Positions 48,273 through 57,420 of a stretch of DNA of 64,000 nt are shown piece by piece (the first letter of the stretch is position 1; every line of letters starts with the position of its first letter). Source of the DNA: Limimaricola sp027213785 (GTDB lineage: Bacteria > Pseudomonadota > Alphaproteobacteria > Rhodobacterales > Rhodobacteraceae); NCBI RefSeq assembly GCF_050847355.1, contig NZ_CP193755.1:2976001-3040000 (forward strand), in the 5' to 3' direction. The position numbers were made by a program, and so were the translations under genes. The notes beneath the pieces are model-generated. The model had not been told where the DNA came from and searched no databases. It was given only the letters and a program-made list of their open reading frames with translations.

Positions 48273-50072
48273 TCAGTCCTGTCCCTCGAATGGTGTCGCG
48301 ATCTCGAACCGGGTGACGTCCACCAGCCCGAGATCCGATATGCGCAGCTCGGGGATCACCACGAGCGCGAGCAGCGAATGCTGCATGTAGGCGTTGTTGA
48401 GCGTGCAGCCAGCGTCGCGCATTGCCGCGACCATGCCATCGGCGGCCGCGGCCACATCGCGCGCCGGCGCATCCGACATCAACCCGGCGATCGGCAGCCG
48501 CACCAGCGCCCGCTCGGCGCCGTCGCGCCAGACCGTGACGCCGCCGCCGACCTCGCCCAGGCGGTTCGCGGCGGCCGCCATCATCTCGGCATCGGTGCCG
48601 ACGACGATCATGTGATGGCTGTCATGCGCGACGGTGGAGGCGATCGCCATGCGACCCTCGTAGCCGAATCCCTCGACGAAGCCGTTCACCACGCCCCCCG
48701 TGCCACGGTGCCGTTCCACCAGCGCGATCCGCGCCACCGGGCCGTCGGGCATCACGCAGCCACCCTCGACGGAAAGCTCGCGCACCAGCGCCTTGGTCGG
48801 CGCCTGGTTCTCGACCACGCCGATCACCTTGGCCCGGACCGTCTCCGCCCCTTCGGGCGCCGCGACCTTGAAATCATCCGCCACCAGTTCCCGGCCCAGA
48901 TGCACGGTGTTCCGTGCGCTTTCGGGCCAATCGTAATGCGGGCATGTGACACGCAGGTCACCGCTTTCGGCAACCAGCTGGCCCCGCGCGAAGACGGTCT
49001 CGATCGGCAGGGTGGCCAGATCCGAGGTCAGGATCACGTCGGCGCGCCGCCCCGGCGCGATGCTGCCCAGCTCGCGCTCCATGCCGAAATGCGTGGCCGA
49101 GTTGATCGTCGCCATCTGCAGCGCCACCACCGGGTCGCAGCCGCATTCGATGGCGTGGCGTACCACCCGGTCCATGTGGCCGTCATTCACCAGCGTGCCG
49201 GAATGGCAGTCATCGGTGCACAGCACGAAATTGCGCGGGTCGAGACCGCGCTCGGTGACGGCGGTGATCTGGCTCTCCACGTCGTACCACGCGCTGCCCA
49301 GCCGCAGCATCGAGCGCATGCCCTGCCGGACCCGGTCGATCGCGTCCTGCTCGCGCGTGCCCTCGTGATCGTCGGCGGGACCGCCCGCGACATAGGCGTG
49401 GAACGGCACTCCCCGGTCGGGGCTCGCGTAATGCCCGCCCACGGTCTTGCCCGCGCGCATGGTGGCTGCGATCTCGGCCAGCATCTTCGGATCGCCCGCG
49501 ACCACGCCCGGGTAGTTCATCATCTCGCCCAGACCCACGATGCCGGGCCATGACATCGCCTCGGCCACGTCCTCGGGGGATATCTCGTGGCCAGTGGTCT
49601 CGAGCCCCGGCGCCGAGGGCGCGCAGCTGGGCATCTGGGTGAACATGTTGACGGGCTGCATCAGCGCCTCGTCATGCATCATCCTGACGCCCTCGAGCCC
49701 CAGCACGTTGGCGATCTCGTGCGGGTCGGTGAACATCGTAGTGGTGCCATGCGGGATCACCGCCGCGGCGAACTCGGCCGGGGTCAGCATGCCGCTCTCG
49801 ACATGCATATGCGCGTCGATCAGCCCGGGGATCAGGTAGCGGTCGGCGGCATCCACCACCTCGGTGCCCTCGCCGATGCAATGGCTCGCATCGGGGCCGA
49901 CATAGGCGAAGCGGCCCGCGGCCACCGCCACCTCCCAGCCATCGAGGATTTCGCGGCTCTGCACGTTGACGAGACGACCGCCGCGGATCACGAGATCGGC
50001 GGCCTCGCGGCCTGCGGCCACGGCGACGAGACGGGGGGCAGCTTCGGCCCAGGAGCTGATGGCATGTTCCAT
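48273..50072 (-). CDS. ade: Adenine deaminase
   Basis: Deaminates adenine to hypoxanthine. The 599-residue metal-dependent amidohydrolase has DAHMHVESGMLTPAEFA (metal-binding His pair), TTTMFTDPHEIANVLG, VLCTDDCHSGTLVNDGHMDRVVRHAIECG and the C-terminal substrate domain with IASTVAHDSHHMIVVGTD. It is the first gene of an ade-amn unit that recycles adenine from AMP. Upstream, divergent topoisomerase IB is separated by about 200 bp that carry a repeat copy. Confidence 0.96.
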   Translation of the reverse strand: MEHAISSWAEAAPRLVAVAAGREAADLVIRGGRLVNVQSREILDGWEVAVAAGRFAYVGPDASHCIGEGTEVVDAADRYLIPGLIDAHMHVESGMLTPAEFAAAVIPHGTTTMFTDPHEIANVLGLEGVRMMHDEALMQPVNMFTQMPSCAPSAPGLETTGHEISPEDVAEAMSWPGIVGLGEMMNYPGVVAGDPKMLAEIAATMRAGKTVGGHYASPDRGVPFHAYVAGGPADDHEGTREQDAIDRVRQGMRSMLRLGSAWYDVESQITAVTERGLDPRNFVLCTDDCHSGTLVNDGHMDRVVRHAIECGCDPVVALQMATINSATHFGMERELGSIAPGRRADVILTSDLATLPIETVFARGQLVAESGDLRVTCPHYDWPESARNTVHLGRELVADDFKVAAPEGAETVRAKVIGVVENQAPTKALVRELSVEGGCVMPDGPVARIALVERHRGTGGVVNGFVEGFGYEGRMAIASTVAHDSHHMIVVGTDAEMMAAAANRLGEVGGGVTVWRDGAERALVRLPIAGLMSDAPARDVAAAADGMVAAMRDAGCTLNNAYMQHSLLALVVIPELRISDLGLVDVTRFEIATPFEGQD

Positions 50073-50167
50073 CTTCGGATTTCATACCAACCGGCGAGCC
50101 GCCGCAACCCCGCCGGATGCTGGGCGCGAGAGGCCGCGGGCGAGCGCCCTGCGGCACCGCCGCGCAT

Positions 50168-50188
50168 GCGTATTTGAGGAAAGATGAA
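50168..50188 (+). repeat. Dispersed repeat, copy 4
   Basis: GCGTATTTGAGGAAAGATGA plus one base, identical over its 21 bases to copy 3, about 80 bp before the topoisomerase start and in the same direction. Its ATG opens an eight-codon ORF that stops well before the gene. Confidence 0.75.
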
Positions 50189-50269
50189 CGAAGAACGCGC
50201 GCGAGCGTGATCGTCGTGCCGGGAACGGGCGCCGCGCGCCCGGCGTTGCACGGCCGAGGAGATCCGCCG

Positions 50270-51250
50270 ATGCCGCCCCCCGCCAAGCTCGTCTACTATC
50301 CCGATTCAGAGCCGGGAATCGCGCGCCGCCGCTGCGGGCGCGGTTTCTCCTATACAGCGCCTGACGGCACCACCATCGAGCGCGGGGCCGAGCGCCGGCG
50401 GATCGAGGCGCTCGCGGTACCGCCTGCCTATGAAAAGGTCTGGATCTGCCCCAAGCCGCATGGCCACCTTCAGGCAACGGGTCTCGATGCCCGCACCCGC
50501 AAGCAATACCGCTATCACCCCGAATGGCGCGCCTGGCGCGAGTCGCACAAGTTCGACCACCTGTACGAGTTCGGGGCGGCCCTGCCCGCGATCCGGCGCC
50601 GCATCCGCCGCGACCTCTCCGGCGAGGCGGGCGAGCTTGATTTCGCCATCGCCGCGGTGCTGGCCCTGATCGACCGGGTCTCGATCCGCGTGGGCAACCC
50701 GGCCTACGCGGCCGAGAACCGCACCTATGGCGCCACCACCCTGACGGGCCGGCACATCCGGCTCGATGACGGCGAGATGCGGCTGCGCTACATGGCCAAG
50801 GGCAACAAGAAGGTCGACCGCAAGCTCAAGGACAAGTCGCTGATGAAGGTGCTGGGCGAGTTGCACGACCTGCCCGGGAAACAGCTCATCGGCTGGATCG
50901 ACGAGGAGGGCGCGCCGCATGGCGTTTCCTCGGGGCAGGTGAACGACCGGCTGGCCGAGATCACCGGCTCCGATCATGTTACCGCCAAGACCTTCCGCAC
51001 ATGGGCAGGCTCGGAGGCAGCCCTGGCCTGCGCGCTCTCGGATGAGGCGCTCTCCATCAAGAGCATGAGCGAGGCCGCCGCCGAGCGGCTACACAACACC
51101 CCAACCATCGCGCGCAACAGCTATATCCACCCGAAGGTCATCGCGCTGCACGAAGCCGCGCCCGAAGACCGCGCCGCGCTGCTCCAGGGCCTCCCCGAGA
51201 CCGACGGGCTGCGACAGGCCGAGCGGGCGCTGCTGAGGCTGCTGTCATGA
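50270..51250 (+). CDS. DNA topoisomerase IB
   Basis: A poxvirus-type type IB topoisomerase of 326 residues that relaxes supercoils through a 3'-phosphotyrosine. The catalytic residues appear in order: Arg in RVSIRVGNPAYA, Lys in the AKGNKKVDRKL region, Arg in TAKTFRTWAGSEAALA, His/Lys region, and the nucleophile Tyr285 in NTPTIARNSYIHPKV. The ATG giving MPPPAKLVYYPD follows GAGGAG. The chromosome should also carry the essential topoisomerase I elsewhere. It overlaps the DUF1810 gene by ATGA. Confidence 0.93.
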   Translation: MPPPAKLVYYPDSEPGIARRRCGRGFSYTAPDGTTIERGAERRRIEALAVPPAYEKVWICPKPHGHLQATGLDARTRKQYRYHPEWRAWRESHKFDHLYEFGAALPAIRRRIRRDLSGEAGELDFAIAAVLALIDRVSIRVGNPAYAAENRTYGATTLTGRHIRLDDGEMRLRYMAKGNKKVDRKLKDKSLMKVLGELHDLPGKQLIGWIDEEGAPHGVSSGQVNDRLAEITGSDHVTAKTFRTWAGSEAALACALSDEALSIKSMSEAAAERLHNTPTIARNSYIHPKVIALHEAAPEDRAALLQGLPETDGLRQAERALLRLLS

Positions 51251-51657
51251 GCCTCGATCGATTTATCGAGGCGCAGCGGGACAGCTACGCCACCGCCCTG
51301 TTCGAAATCGAGGCCGGGCAGAAGCGCAGCCATTGGATGTGGTACATCTGGCCGCAGCTGCGCGGTCTCGGCCATTCGCCGATGGCGCAGCATTACGGGA
51401 TCGCGGACGCGGCAGAGGCGCGCGCCTACCTCGCCCACCCGACCCTCGGCCCCCGGCTGGTCGAGATCTCCCGTGCCATGCTGGCGCATCGTGGCCGCGC
51501 GCCCGAGGACATCCTCGGCGGCATCGACGCGTTGAAGCTCAGGAGTTCGGCCACGCTCTTCGCGGCGCAGCCCGGCGCCGATCCGGTTTTCGGAGAGATT
51601 CTGAAGACCTTCTATGACGGGCCCGACGACCGGACCCTCGCGCTGCTGGACCGCTAG
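51247..51657 (+). CDS. DUF1810 family protein
   Basis: A 136-residue protein of the DUF1810 family: LDRFIEAQRDSYATALFEIEAGQKRSHWMWYIWPQLRGLGHSPMAQHYGIADAAEARAYLAHPTLGPRLVEI is the usual signature. The function is unknown; it is cytoplasmic and has no catalytic motif I can name. Translational coupling with topoisomerase IB suggests a shared use, but this may be only operon convenience. Confidence 0.92.
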   Translation: MSLDRFIEAQRDSYATALFEIEAGQKRSHWMWYIWPQLRGLGHSPMAQHYGIADAAEARAYLAHPTLGPRLVEISRAMLAHRGRAPEDILGGIDALKLRSSATLFAAQPGADPVFGEILKTFYDGPDDRTLALLDR

Positions 51658-51681
51658 CGCCGCATCGGGCACATATTGCCC

Positions 51682-52539
51682 ATGAAGACGCTCCTTTCCT
51701 TCGGCCATGGCTATTCGGCCCGCGCCCTTGCCCGCCTGTTGCCGCGCGATGCGTGGCGGATCATCGGGACCACCCGCTCGGCCGAGAAGGCCGAAGACTT
51801 GCGCGCCGAGGGCGTCGAGCCCACGATCTGGCCCGGCGCCGACCTCACCGGAGCGCTCGACGCGGCTACGCATCTTCTCGTCTCCGCGGCGCCCGATGCC
51901 GATGGCGACCCGGTGCTGCGCGAATGGCGCGACGCCATCGCCCCGCGCGCGAGCCGTTTCGCATGGGTGGGCTATCTTTCGACCACCGGCGTCTATGGCG
52001 ACCGCGACGGCGATTGGGTCGACGAGGACAGCGATCTGCGCCCCGCGACGGCGCGCGGCCGGGCGAGGGTCGAGGCCGAGGCGGCGTGGCGCGCCGTTCC
52101 CGGCCTGCCGCTGCACATCTTCCGCCTCGCCGGCATCTACGGGCCCGGTCGCGGCCCGTTCGAAAAAGTGCGGCAGGGCACGGCGCGGCGCATCGTCAAG
52201 CAGGGGCAGCTGTTCAGCCGCATCCATGTCGACGACATCGCGCAGGGGCTGAAGGCCAGCATCGACCGCCCGAACCCCGGCGCGATCTACAACCTGTGCG
52301 ACGACGATCCGGCGCCGCCGCAGGACGTCATCGCCCATGCGGCCGAGCTGCTCGGCCTGCCGGTGCCGCCCGAAGTGCCGTTCGAACAGGCCGAGATGAC
52401 GCCGATGGCGCGCAGCTTCTACGCCGAATCGAAGAAGGTCCGGAACGACCGGATCAAGAACGAGCTGGGTGTGGAGCTGATCCACCCCGATTACCGCTCG
52501 GGGCTGGCGGCGCTGCTGCGCGCCGAAACCGGCAGCTGA
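51682..52539 (+). CDS. NAD(P)-dependent epimerase/dehydratase-like SDR (YeeZ type)
   Basis: A 285-residue extended/atypical SDR. The N-terminal Rossmann segment (MKTLLSFGHGYSARALARLL) has a degenerate glycine motif; WVGYLSTTGVYGDRDGDWVDED is the typical YeeZ-like block in place of a full YxxxK site. FRLAGIYGPGRGPFEKVRQGTARRIVKQGQLFSRIHVDDIA is well conserved. The enzyme reaction is unknown. The ATG is used rather than the TTG two codons upstream. Confidence 0.85.
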   Translation: MKTLLSFGHGYSARALARLLPRDAWRIIGTTRSAEKAEDLRAEGVEPTIWPGADLTGALDAATHLLVSAAPDADGDPVLREWRDAIAPRASRFAWVGYLSTTGVYGDRDGDWVDEDSDLRPATARGRARVEAEAAWRAVPGLPLHIFRLAGIYGPGRGPFEKVRQGTARRIVKQGQLFSRIHVDDIAQGLKASIDRPNPGAIYNLCDDDPAPPQDVIAHAAELLGLPVPPEVPFEQAEMTPMARSFYAESKKVRNDRIKNELGVELIHPDYRSGLAALLRAETGS

Positions 52540-52591
52540 TCCGCGGCAGCCCGCCGCAAGGGGGCTCGATGCCCCCGCGCGGCGGCGCCCC

Positions 52592-54532
52592 TCAGGCCCG
52601 CTTGCCGATCACCTCGACGCCCAGAACCGACAGCACCTTTTCCTCGATATGCCGGGCCGAAAGACCGGCGGTCTCGTACATGTCCGAGGGGCTGGCCTGA
52701 TCGATGAAGATGTCGGGCAGCACCATCGAGCGGAACTTCAGCCCGGCATCGAACACGCCCTCATCAGAAAGAAGCTGCGCCACGTGGCTGCCGAAACCGC
52801 CGACGGCCCCCTCCTCGATGGTGATCAGCGCCTCGTGCTCCCGCGCCAGCATCAGGATCATCTCCCGATCCAGCGGCTTGGCAAAACGCGCATCGGCGAT
52901 GGTGGGCGTGATGCCACGCGCCGACAGCGCCTCGGCGGCCTTCACCGCCTCCGACAAGCGCGTACCGAAGGACAGGAGCGCGACGCGGCTGCCCTCCTGC
53001 ACGATCCGGCCCCGACCGATCTCCAACGGCTCCGCCTCGACCGGGATCTCGACGCCGACCCCCTCGCCGCGCGGAAAGCGGAAGGCGATCGGCCCGTCGT
53101 CATGCGCCGCCGCCGTCACCACCATGCGCACCAGCTCCGCCTCGTCGGCGGCGGCCATCACCACCATGCCCGGCAGGTTGGCCATGAAGCCCACGTCGAA
53201 GCTGCCGGCATGGGTGGCGCCATCGGCGCCGACGAGACCGGCGCGGTCGATCGCGAAGCGCACCGGCAGCCGCTGGATCGCCACGTCGTGCACGACCTGG
53301 TCGTAGCCGCGTTGCAGGAAGGTCGAATAGATCGCGCAGAACGGCTTCATGCCCCCCGCCGCGAGGCCGGCGGCGAAGGTCACCGCGTGCTGCTCGGCGA
53401 TGCCGACATCGAAGCAGCGGCTGGCATAACGATCCATGAACCGCGCCAGCCCGGTGCCGTCGGGCATCGCCGCGGTGACCGCCACGATCTTCTGGTCGTT
53501 CTCGGCCAGCTTGACGAGCGTGTCCGAGAACACCGAGGTATAGGATGGCGCGTTGCTCTTGGCCTTGGCCTGCGCGCCCGAGACCACGTCGAACTTGGCC
53601 GTCGCGTGCCCCTTGTCCGAGGCCGCTTCGGCCGGGCCGTAGCCCTTGCCCTTCTTCGTGATCGCATGGATCAGGATCGGCCCGTCGGCGCGCGACTTGA
53701 CGGTGCGCAACACCGACAGGAGCTGGTCCATGTCGTGCCCGTCGATCGGGCCGATATAGGAAAAGCCCAGCTCCTCGAACAGCGTGCCGCCGACGGTCAT
53801 GTGCTTGAACACGTCCTTGGCCCGCTTCGCCCCCTCCTGGAAGGGCGGCGGCAGGAAGCTCACCGCGCCCTTGGCGAGCGCCTTGAACTCCTGGAACGGC
53901 GCGCCGGCATAGAGCCGCGACAGGTAGGAGGACATCGCGCCCACCGGCGGCGCGATCGACATCTCGTTGTCGTTGAGGATGACGATCAGCCGCTTGCCCA
54001 GATGGCCCGCGTTGTTCATCGCCTCATAGGCCATGCCGGCGCTCATCGCGCCGTCGCCGATCACCGCGATGCAGTCGCCGACGCTCTCGCCCTCGAGACC
54101 GCGCCCGCCGAGATCGCGCGCCACCGCGAGGCCCAGCGCCGCCGAGATCGAGGTCGAGCTGTGCGCCGCGCCGAACGGGTCGTAGGGGCTTTCGGAGCGC
54201 TTGGTGAATCCCGACAGCCCGTCCTTCTGGCGCAGGGTGCGGATCCGGTCGCGCCGACCGGTGAGGATCTTGTGCGGGTAGGACTGGTGGCTGACATCCC
54301 AGATCAGCCGGTCGCGCGGCGTGTCGAACACCGCGTGCAGCGCCACGGTCATCTCGACCACGCCGAGGCCCGCGCCGAGATGGCCGCCGGTCTCGCTCAC
54401 CGCCGAGATCGTCTCGGCGCGCAGTTCGTCGGCGAGGCGGCGCAGCTCGGCATCGCTCAGCCGCTTCATGTCGGCAGGAATCTGCACCCGGTCGAGGATC
54501 GGCGTGACGGGGCGGTTCGGCGTCTGGGTCAT
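52592..54532 (-). CDS. dxs: 1-deoxy-D-xylulose-5-phosphate synthase
   Basis: Condenses pyruvate and glyceraldehyde 3-phosphate, the first step of the MEP isoprenoid pathway. The 646-residue TPP enzyme shows SETGGHLGAGLGVVEMTVALHAVFDTPRD, DVSHQSYPHKILTGRR, the TPP/Mg motif GDGAMSAGMAYEAMNNAG with N, and the transketolase segment DVGIAEQHAVTFAAGLAAGG followed by DRAGLVGADGATHAG. It lies 16 bp behind ispA in an isoprenoid unit. Confidence 0.98.
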   Translation of the reverse strand: MTQTPNRPVTPILDRVQIPADMKRLSDAELRRLADELRAETISAVSETGGHLGAGLGVVEMTVALHAVFDTPRDRLIWDVSHQSYPHKILTGRRDRIRTLRQKDGLSGFTKRSESPYDPFGAAHSSTSISAALGLAVARDLGGRGLEGESVGDCIAVIGDGAMSAGMAYEAMNNAGHLGKRLIVILNDNEMSIAPPVGAMSSYLSRLYAGAPFQEFKALAKGAVSFLPPPFQEGAKRAKDVFKHMTVGGTLFEELGFSYIGPIDGHDMDQLLSVLRTVKSRADGPILIHAITKKGKGYGPAEAASDKGHATAKFDVVSGAQAKAKSNAPSYTSVFSDTLVKLAENDQKIVAVTAAMPDGTGLARFMDRYASRCFDVGIAEQHAVTFAAGLAAGGMKPFCAIYSTFLQRGYDQVVHDVAIQRLPVRFAIDRAGLVGADGATHAGSFDVGFMANLPGMVVMAAADEAELVRMVVTAAAHDDGPIAFRFPRGEGVGVEIPVEAEPLEIGRGRIVQEGSRVALLSFGTRLSEAVKAAEALSARGITPTIADARFAKPLDREMILMLAREHEALITIEEGAVGGFGSHVAQLLSDEGVFDAGLKFRSMVLPDIFIDQASPSDMYETAGLSARHIEEKVLSVLGVEVIGKRA

Positions 54533-54548
54533 GGCGGGCCCCCTCTGA

Positions 54549-55415
54549 TCAGTTGTCGCGCGCGATAACGAAGCGGGCGGCGTCGCGCAAGGTTGCCGCC
54601 TCGGCGCCATAGGGCGACAGGGCATCGCAGGCGCCGTCGACGAGCTCGGCGGCGCGGGACTTCGCCGCGTCGAGCCCGAGCAGCGAGACGAAGGTCGCCT
54701 TGCCGGCGCCGGCATCCTTGCGCACGGCCTTGCCCAGCTTCGCGGCATCCCCCTCCACGTCGAGAATGTCGTCGGCGATCTGGAAGGCAAGGCCCAGCGC
54801 CGCGGCGTAGCGCCCCAGCGGGCGCGGGTCGGCGCCGGCCATCACCGCGCCGGCCTCGGCCGACCAGCGGATCAGCGCCCCGGTCTTGCCCTGCTGCAGC
54901 ACGGTGATCTGGTCGATGTCGAGCGGCATGGCCGCGGTCTCGGCCATGATGTCGCGGGCCTGCCCCCCGACCATGCCGGCGATGCCGGCGGCCCGCGCCA
55001 GCGACAGGCACAGATCGGCGCGATGCGGCCCGACATCCGGGTCGGCGCAAAGCTCGAAGGCCAGCGTCTGCAAGGCGTCGCCCGCGAGGATCGCGGTCGC
55101 CTCGTCCCAGGCGACATGCACGGTGGGCCGTCCCCGGCGCAGATCGTCGTCATCCATCGCGGGCAGGTCGTCATGCACGAGACTGTAGGCGTGCAGCGCC
55201 TCGATCCCGGCGGCGGGCAGCAACGCCGCCGCGCGTGTTACGCCGTGCAGCCGCGCGCCTTCGAGCACGAGGAACCCGCGCAGACCCTTGCCGCCCGCGA
55301 CCGCGTGCTCCATCGCGCGGGCCACGGGCAGGTCGTGCCCGGAGAGCCTTTCGCGGAGCAGTCCTTGGGTCTCGCGCCCGGCCTGCGCCAGCGCGGCGGC
55401 AAAGCCCTCAGCCAT
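54549..55415 (-). CDS. ispA: Farnesyl/geranylgeranyl-type polyprenyl diphosphate synthase
   Basis: Joins IPP to allylic diphosphates. The 288-residue protein has GGKGLRGFLVLEGARL, the first Asp-rich motif in SLVHDDLPAMDDDDLRRGRP and the second in LAFQIADDILDVEGD. The position before dxs and behind xseB matches ispA (farnesyl diphosphate synthase) in Rhodobacterales; the product length cannot be fixed from sequence. The start overlaps the xseB stop by 8 bp. Confidence 0.95.
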   Translation of the reverse strand: MAEGFAAALAQAGRETQGLLRERLSGHDLPVARAMEHAVAGGKGLRGFLVLEGARLHGVTRAAALLPAAGIEALHAYSLVHDDLPAMDDDDLRRGRPTVHVAWDEATAILAGDALQTLAFELCADPDVGPHRADLCLSLARAAGIAGMVGGQARDIMAETAAMPLDIDQITVLQQGKTGALIRWSAEAGAVMAGADPRPLGRYAAALGLAFQIADDILDVEGDAAKLGKAVRKDAGAGKATFVSLLGLDAAKSRAAELVDGACDALSPYGAEAATLRDAARFVIARDN

Positions 55416-55650
55416 CGAGCGGCGCGGTGCCCTGCGCCTGGCCGTCGGGGCCTTGGGTGATCTTCGCGACCTTCTCCTCGGCCTCGGCGAGCTGCTTCTC
55501 GCAGCGCGCCTTCAGCTCGGCGCCGCGCTGGTAGAGCGCGATGGATTCGTCGAGCGCGACATCGCCGCGCTCCAGCTTGCCCACCACCTGCTCCAGCTCG
55601 CGGATCGCCGCCTCGAAGCTCATTTCGTTCACGGGTGTCGCGTCGGTCAT
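55408..55650 (-). CDS. xseB: Exodeoxyribonuclease VII small subunit
   Basis: The 80-residue helical subunit of exonuclease VII, which degrades single-stranded DNA with XseA. MSFEAAIRELEQVVGKLERGDVALDESIALYQRGAELKARCEKQLAEAEEKV is the classic signature. XseA is not in the window. It overlaps the HDAC-like gene by 4 bp and ispA by 8 bp. Confidence 0.97.
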   Translation of the reverse strand: MTDATPVNEMSFEAAIRELEQVVGKLERGDVALDESIALYQRGAELKARCEKQLAEAEEKVAKITQGPDGQAQGTAPLDG

Positions 55651-56573
55651 CGCCCACGTTCCTCCAATATCCTGACATGGGCGGCCGCAGAGGCGCCCAG
55701 CGCCTCGAGGTCATAACCGCCTTCGAGCGCGGAGACCACGCGCCCCGAGCACAGATCCGCCGCCAGATCGCAGATCCGCGCCGTCACGCGCGCGAAATCC
55801 TCCGCCTCGAGCATCAGCCCGGCCAGCGGATCGTCGCGATGCGCGTCGAACCCGGCCGAGACGAGGATCAGCTCGGGTCGGTGCGCCACGACGCGCGGGG
55901 ACACCTTCTCCTCCAGCGCCGCCAGCATCCCCGCCCCGTCACAGCCCGCGCGCAGCGCCACGTTGACCACCGTGCCATGCGGCCCGGTGTCCGATGGATC
56001 GCCTGTGCCCGGGTAAAGCGGCATCTCGTGGGTCGAGCAGAACAGGATGCGCGGATCGTCCTCCACGAGGTCCTGCGTGCCATTGCCGTGATGCACGTCG
56101 AAATCGATGATCGCCACGCGGCTCAGCCCGTGATGGTCGAGCGCGTGTTTCGCCGCCGCCGCGACATTGCCCAACAGACAGAACCCCATCGCGGTCTCGG
56201 TTTCGGCGTGGTGGCCGGGCGGGCGCATCGCGCAGAAAGCATTGGCCGCCTCGCCCCCCAACACCGCGTCCACGGCGCGGATCGCCGCCCCGGCGGCGCG
56301 CCACGCCGCCCCGAGGCTGCCGGGCGACAGCCAGGTATCGGCGTCGAGCTGGCGGCGGCCATGCTCGGGCAGGTCCTCACGCAGCCCGTCGAGATAGGAT
56401 TTCGGATGCACTCTCAGAAGGTCGGCCTCGGCCGCCATCGGCGCCTTGAGCCGCAGCAGGTCCATGCCCTCCAAGGCACCCAGCACCGCGTCGAGCCGCG
56501 CCACCTGCTCGGGGTGGCCGGGCGGCGTGGAATGGTTGAATCCATCGGGATGGGTGATCAGCGCGGTAGTCAT
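55647..56573 (-). CDS. Histone deacetylase superfamily protein
   Basis: A 308-residue zinc-dependent deacylase of the HDAC/AcuC/acetylpolyamine amidohydrolase superfamily. It has HPEQVARLDAVL, MRPPGHHAETETAMGFCLLGNVA (catalytic His pair), the metal ligands in IIDFDVHHGNGTQ, and Asp/His positions in STHEMPLYPGTG and VSAGFDAHRDDPLAGLML, plus GGYDLEALG. The natural substrate in bacteria is unknown. It starts at an ATG overlapped by the stop of a leader ORF from repeat copy 5, and begins the HDAC-xseB-ispA-dxs unit. Confidence 0.92.
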   Translation of the reverse strand: MTTALITHPDGFNHSTPPGHPEQVARLDAVLGALEGMDLLRLKAPMAAEADLLRVHPKSYLDGLREDLPEHGRRQLDADTWLSPGSLGAAWRAAGAAIRAVDAVLGGEAANAFCAMRPPGHHAETETAMGFCLLGNVAAAAKHALDHHGLSRVAIIDFDVHHGNGTQDLVEDDPRILFCSTHEMPLYPGTGDPSDTGPHGTVVNVALRAGCDGAGMLAALEEKVSPRVVAHRPELILVSAGFDAHRDDPLAGLMLEAEDFARVTARICDLAADLCSGRVVSALEGGYDLEALGASAAAHVRILEERGR

Positions 56574-56689
56574 CCCCGCAGGCAAGCGCAGATCACGGGC
56601 GGGCGCAAGCGCATCGCGATCACCGTCGCGCGTGCGGCAGAGTGTGGCTCGGGGGACGAGATCAAAGGGGCCGCACGCCCCTGCTTCAT
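56570..56689 (-). CDS. Possible 39-aa leader ORF overlapping the HDAC-like gene
   Basis: Begins at the ATG of repeat copy 5 behind GGGAAAG, reads MKQGRAAPLISSPEP... and ends with a TGA that overlaps the HDAC ATG as ATGA. This is the same geometry as the gst leader. A protein function is not expected; coupling of translation is inferred. Confidence 0.35.
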   Translation of the reverse strand: MKQGRAAPLISSPEPHSAARATVIAMRLRPPVICACLRG

Positions 56690-56705
56690 CTTTCCCGAAA
56701 TACGC
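56685..56705 (-). repeat. Dispersed repeat, copy 5
   Basis: On the minus strand GCGTATTTCGGGAAAGATGA plus one base, continuing GCAGGGGC. It lies 112 bp upstream of the HDAC-like start and points toward it. Confidence 0.75.
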
Positions 56706-56718
56706 AGATCCCGCCGCT

Positions 56719-57420
56719 TCAGTCGGGCGCCAGCATGTATCCTTCGCCGCGCACAGTCTGCAGGTAGCGCGGCTGGCGCGGATCGGCCTCGAACTTGCGC
56801 CGCAGCCGGGTGATCTGCACGTCGACCGCGCGCTCCTGGCTCTGGCCGCCGCCGCGGCCCAGCTCCTCGACCAGCCGCGCCCGGCTCACCGCTTCGCCCG
56901 GACGCGCGGCAAAGATCCGCATGAGCTGCGATTCGGTGGCCGTGAGCCGGATCCGGCTTTCGCCCTCCCACATCTCGCCACGGGCCACGTCGTAGCGCAC
57001 CGGGCCCAGCTCCAGCGTCGCGGGCCGCTCCGGCACCGGGTCGGGCGCAGGCTGGCGGCGCAGCACGGCGTTGATCCGCAACAGCAGTTCCTTCGGATCG
57101 AAGGGCTTGGCGAGATAGTCGTCCGCCCCGGCTTCGAGCCCGATGATGCGATCCTCGGTATCGCCGCGCGCGGTCAGCAGCAGGATCGGCACCGGCAAAT
57201 CCTCGCGCAGCGCCCGGCACAGCGAGATGCCGTCCTCGCCGGGCATCATCACGTCGAGCACGATCAGGTCGAAATCGAGCCCGGTGAGCAGGCGACGGGC
57301 ATGGCCCGCATCGCGGGCGCCGGTGACAAGGTAGCCGTGCCGGGCAAGGAACTTCTGCAACAACGCCCGCAGCCGCGCGTCGTCATCGACCACCAGCAGA
57401 TGCGCGAGCTCGGTGCTCAT
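56719..57420 (-). CDS. petR: OmpR-family response regulator (PetR-like)
   Basis: A 233-residue DNA-binding response regulator. The receiver has acidic residues in LLVVDDDARL, phospho-Asp56 in LIVLDVMMPGEDG, Thr in LLTARGD and Lys105 in YLAKPFDP. The C-terminal winged helix contains RIRLTATESQLMRIFAARPG and VDVQITRLRRKFEADPRQPRYLQTVRGEGYML. Together with the MarR-type gene just upstream it matches the petP-petR pair of Rhodobacter capsulatus, where petR is needed for respiratory and photosynthetic growth. No histidine kinase is adjacent. Confidence 0.88.
   Translation of the reverse strand: MSTELAHLLVVDDDARLRALLQKFLARHGYLVTGARDAGHARRLLTGLDFDLIVLDVMMPGEDGISLCRALREDLPVPILLLTARGDTEDRIIGLEAGADDYLAKPFDPKELLLRINAVLRRQPAPDPVPERPATLELGPVRYDVARGEMWEGESRIRLTATESQLMRIFAARPGEAVSRARLVEELGRGGGQSQERAVDVQITRLRRKFEADPRQPRYLQTVRGEGYMLAPD

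Noticed and set aside
52649..54568. A 639-codon open frame antisense to dxs
   Set aside because: Same reason; the dxs motifs fix the coding strand.
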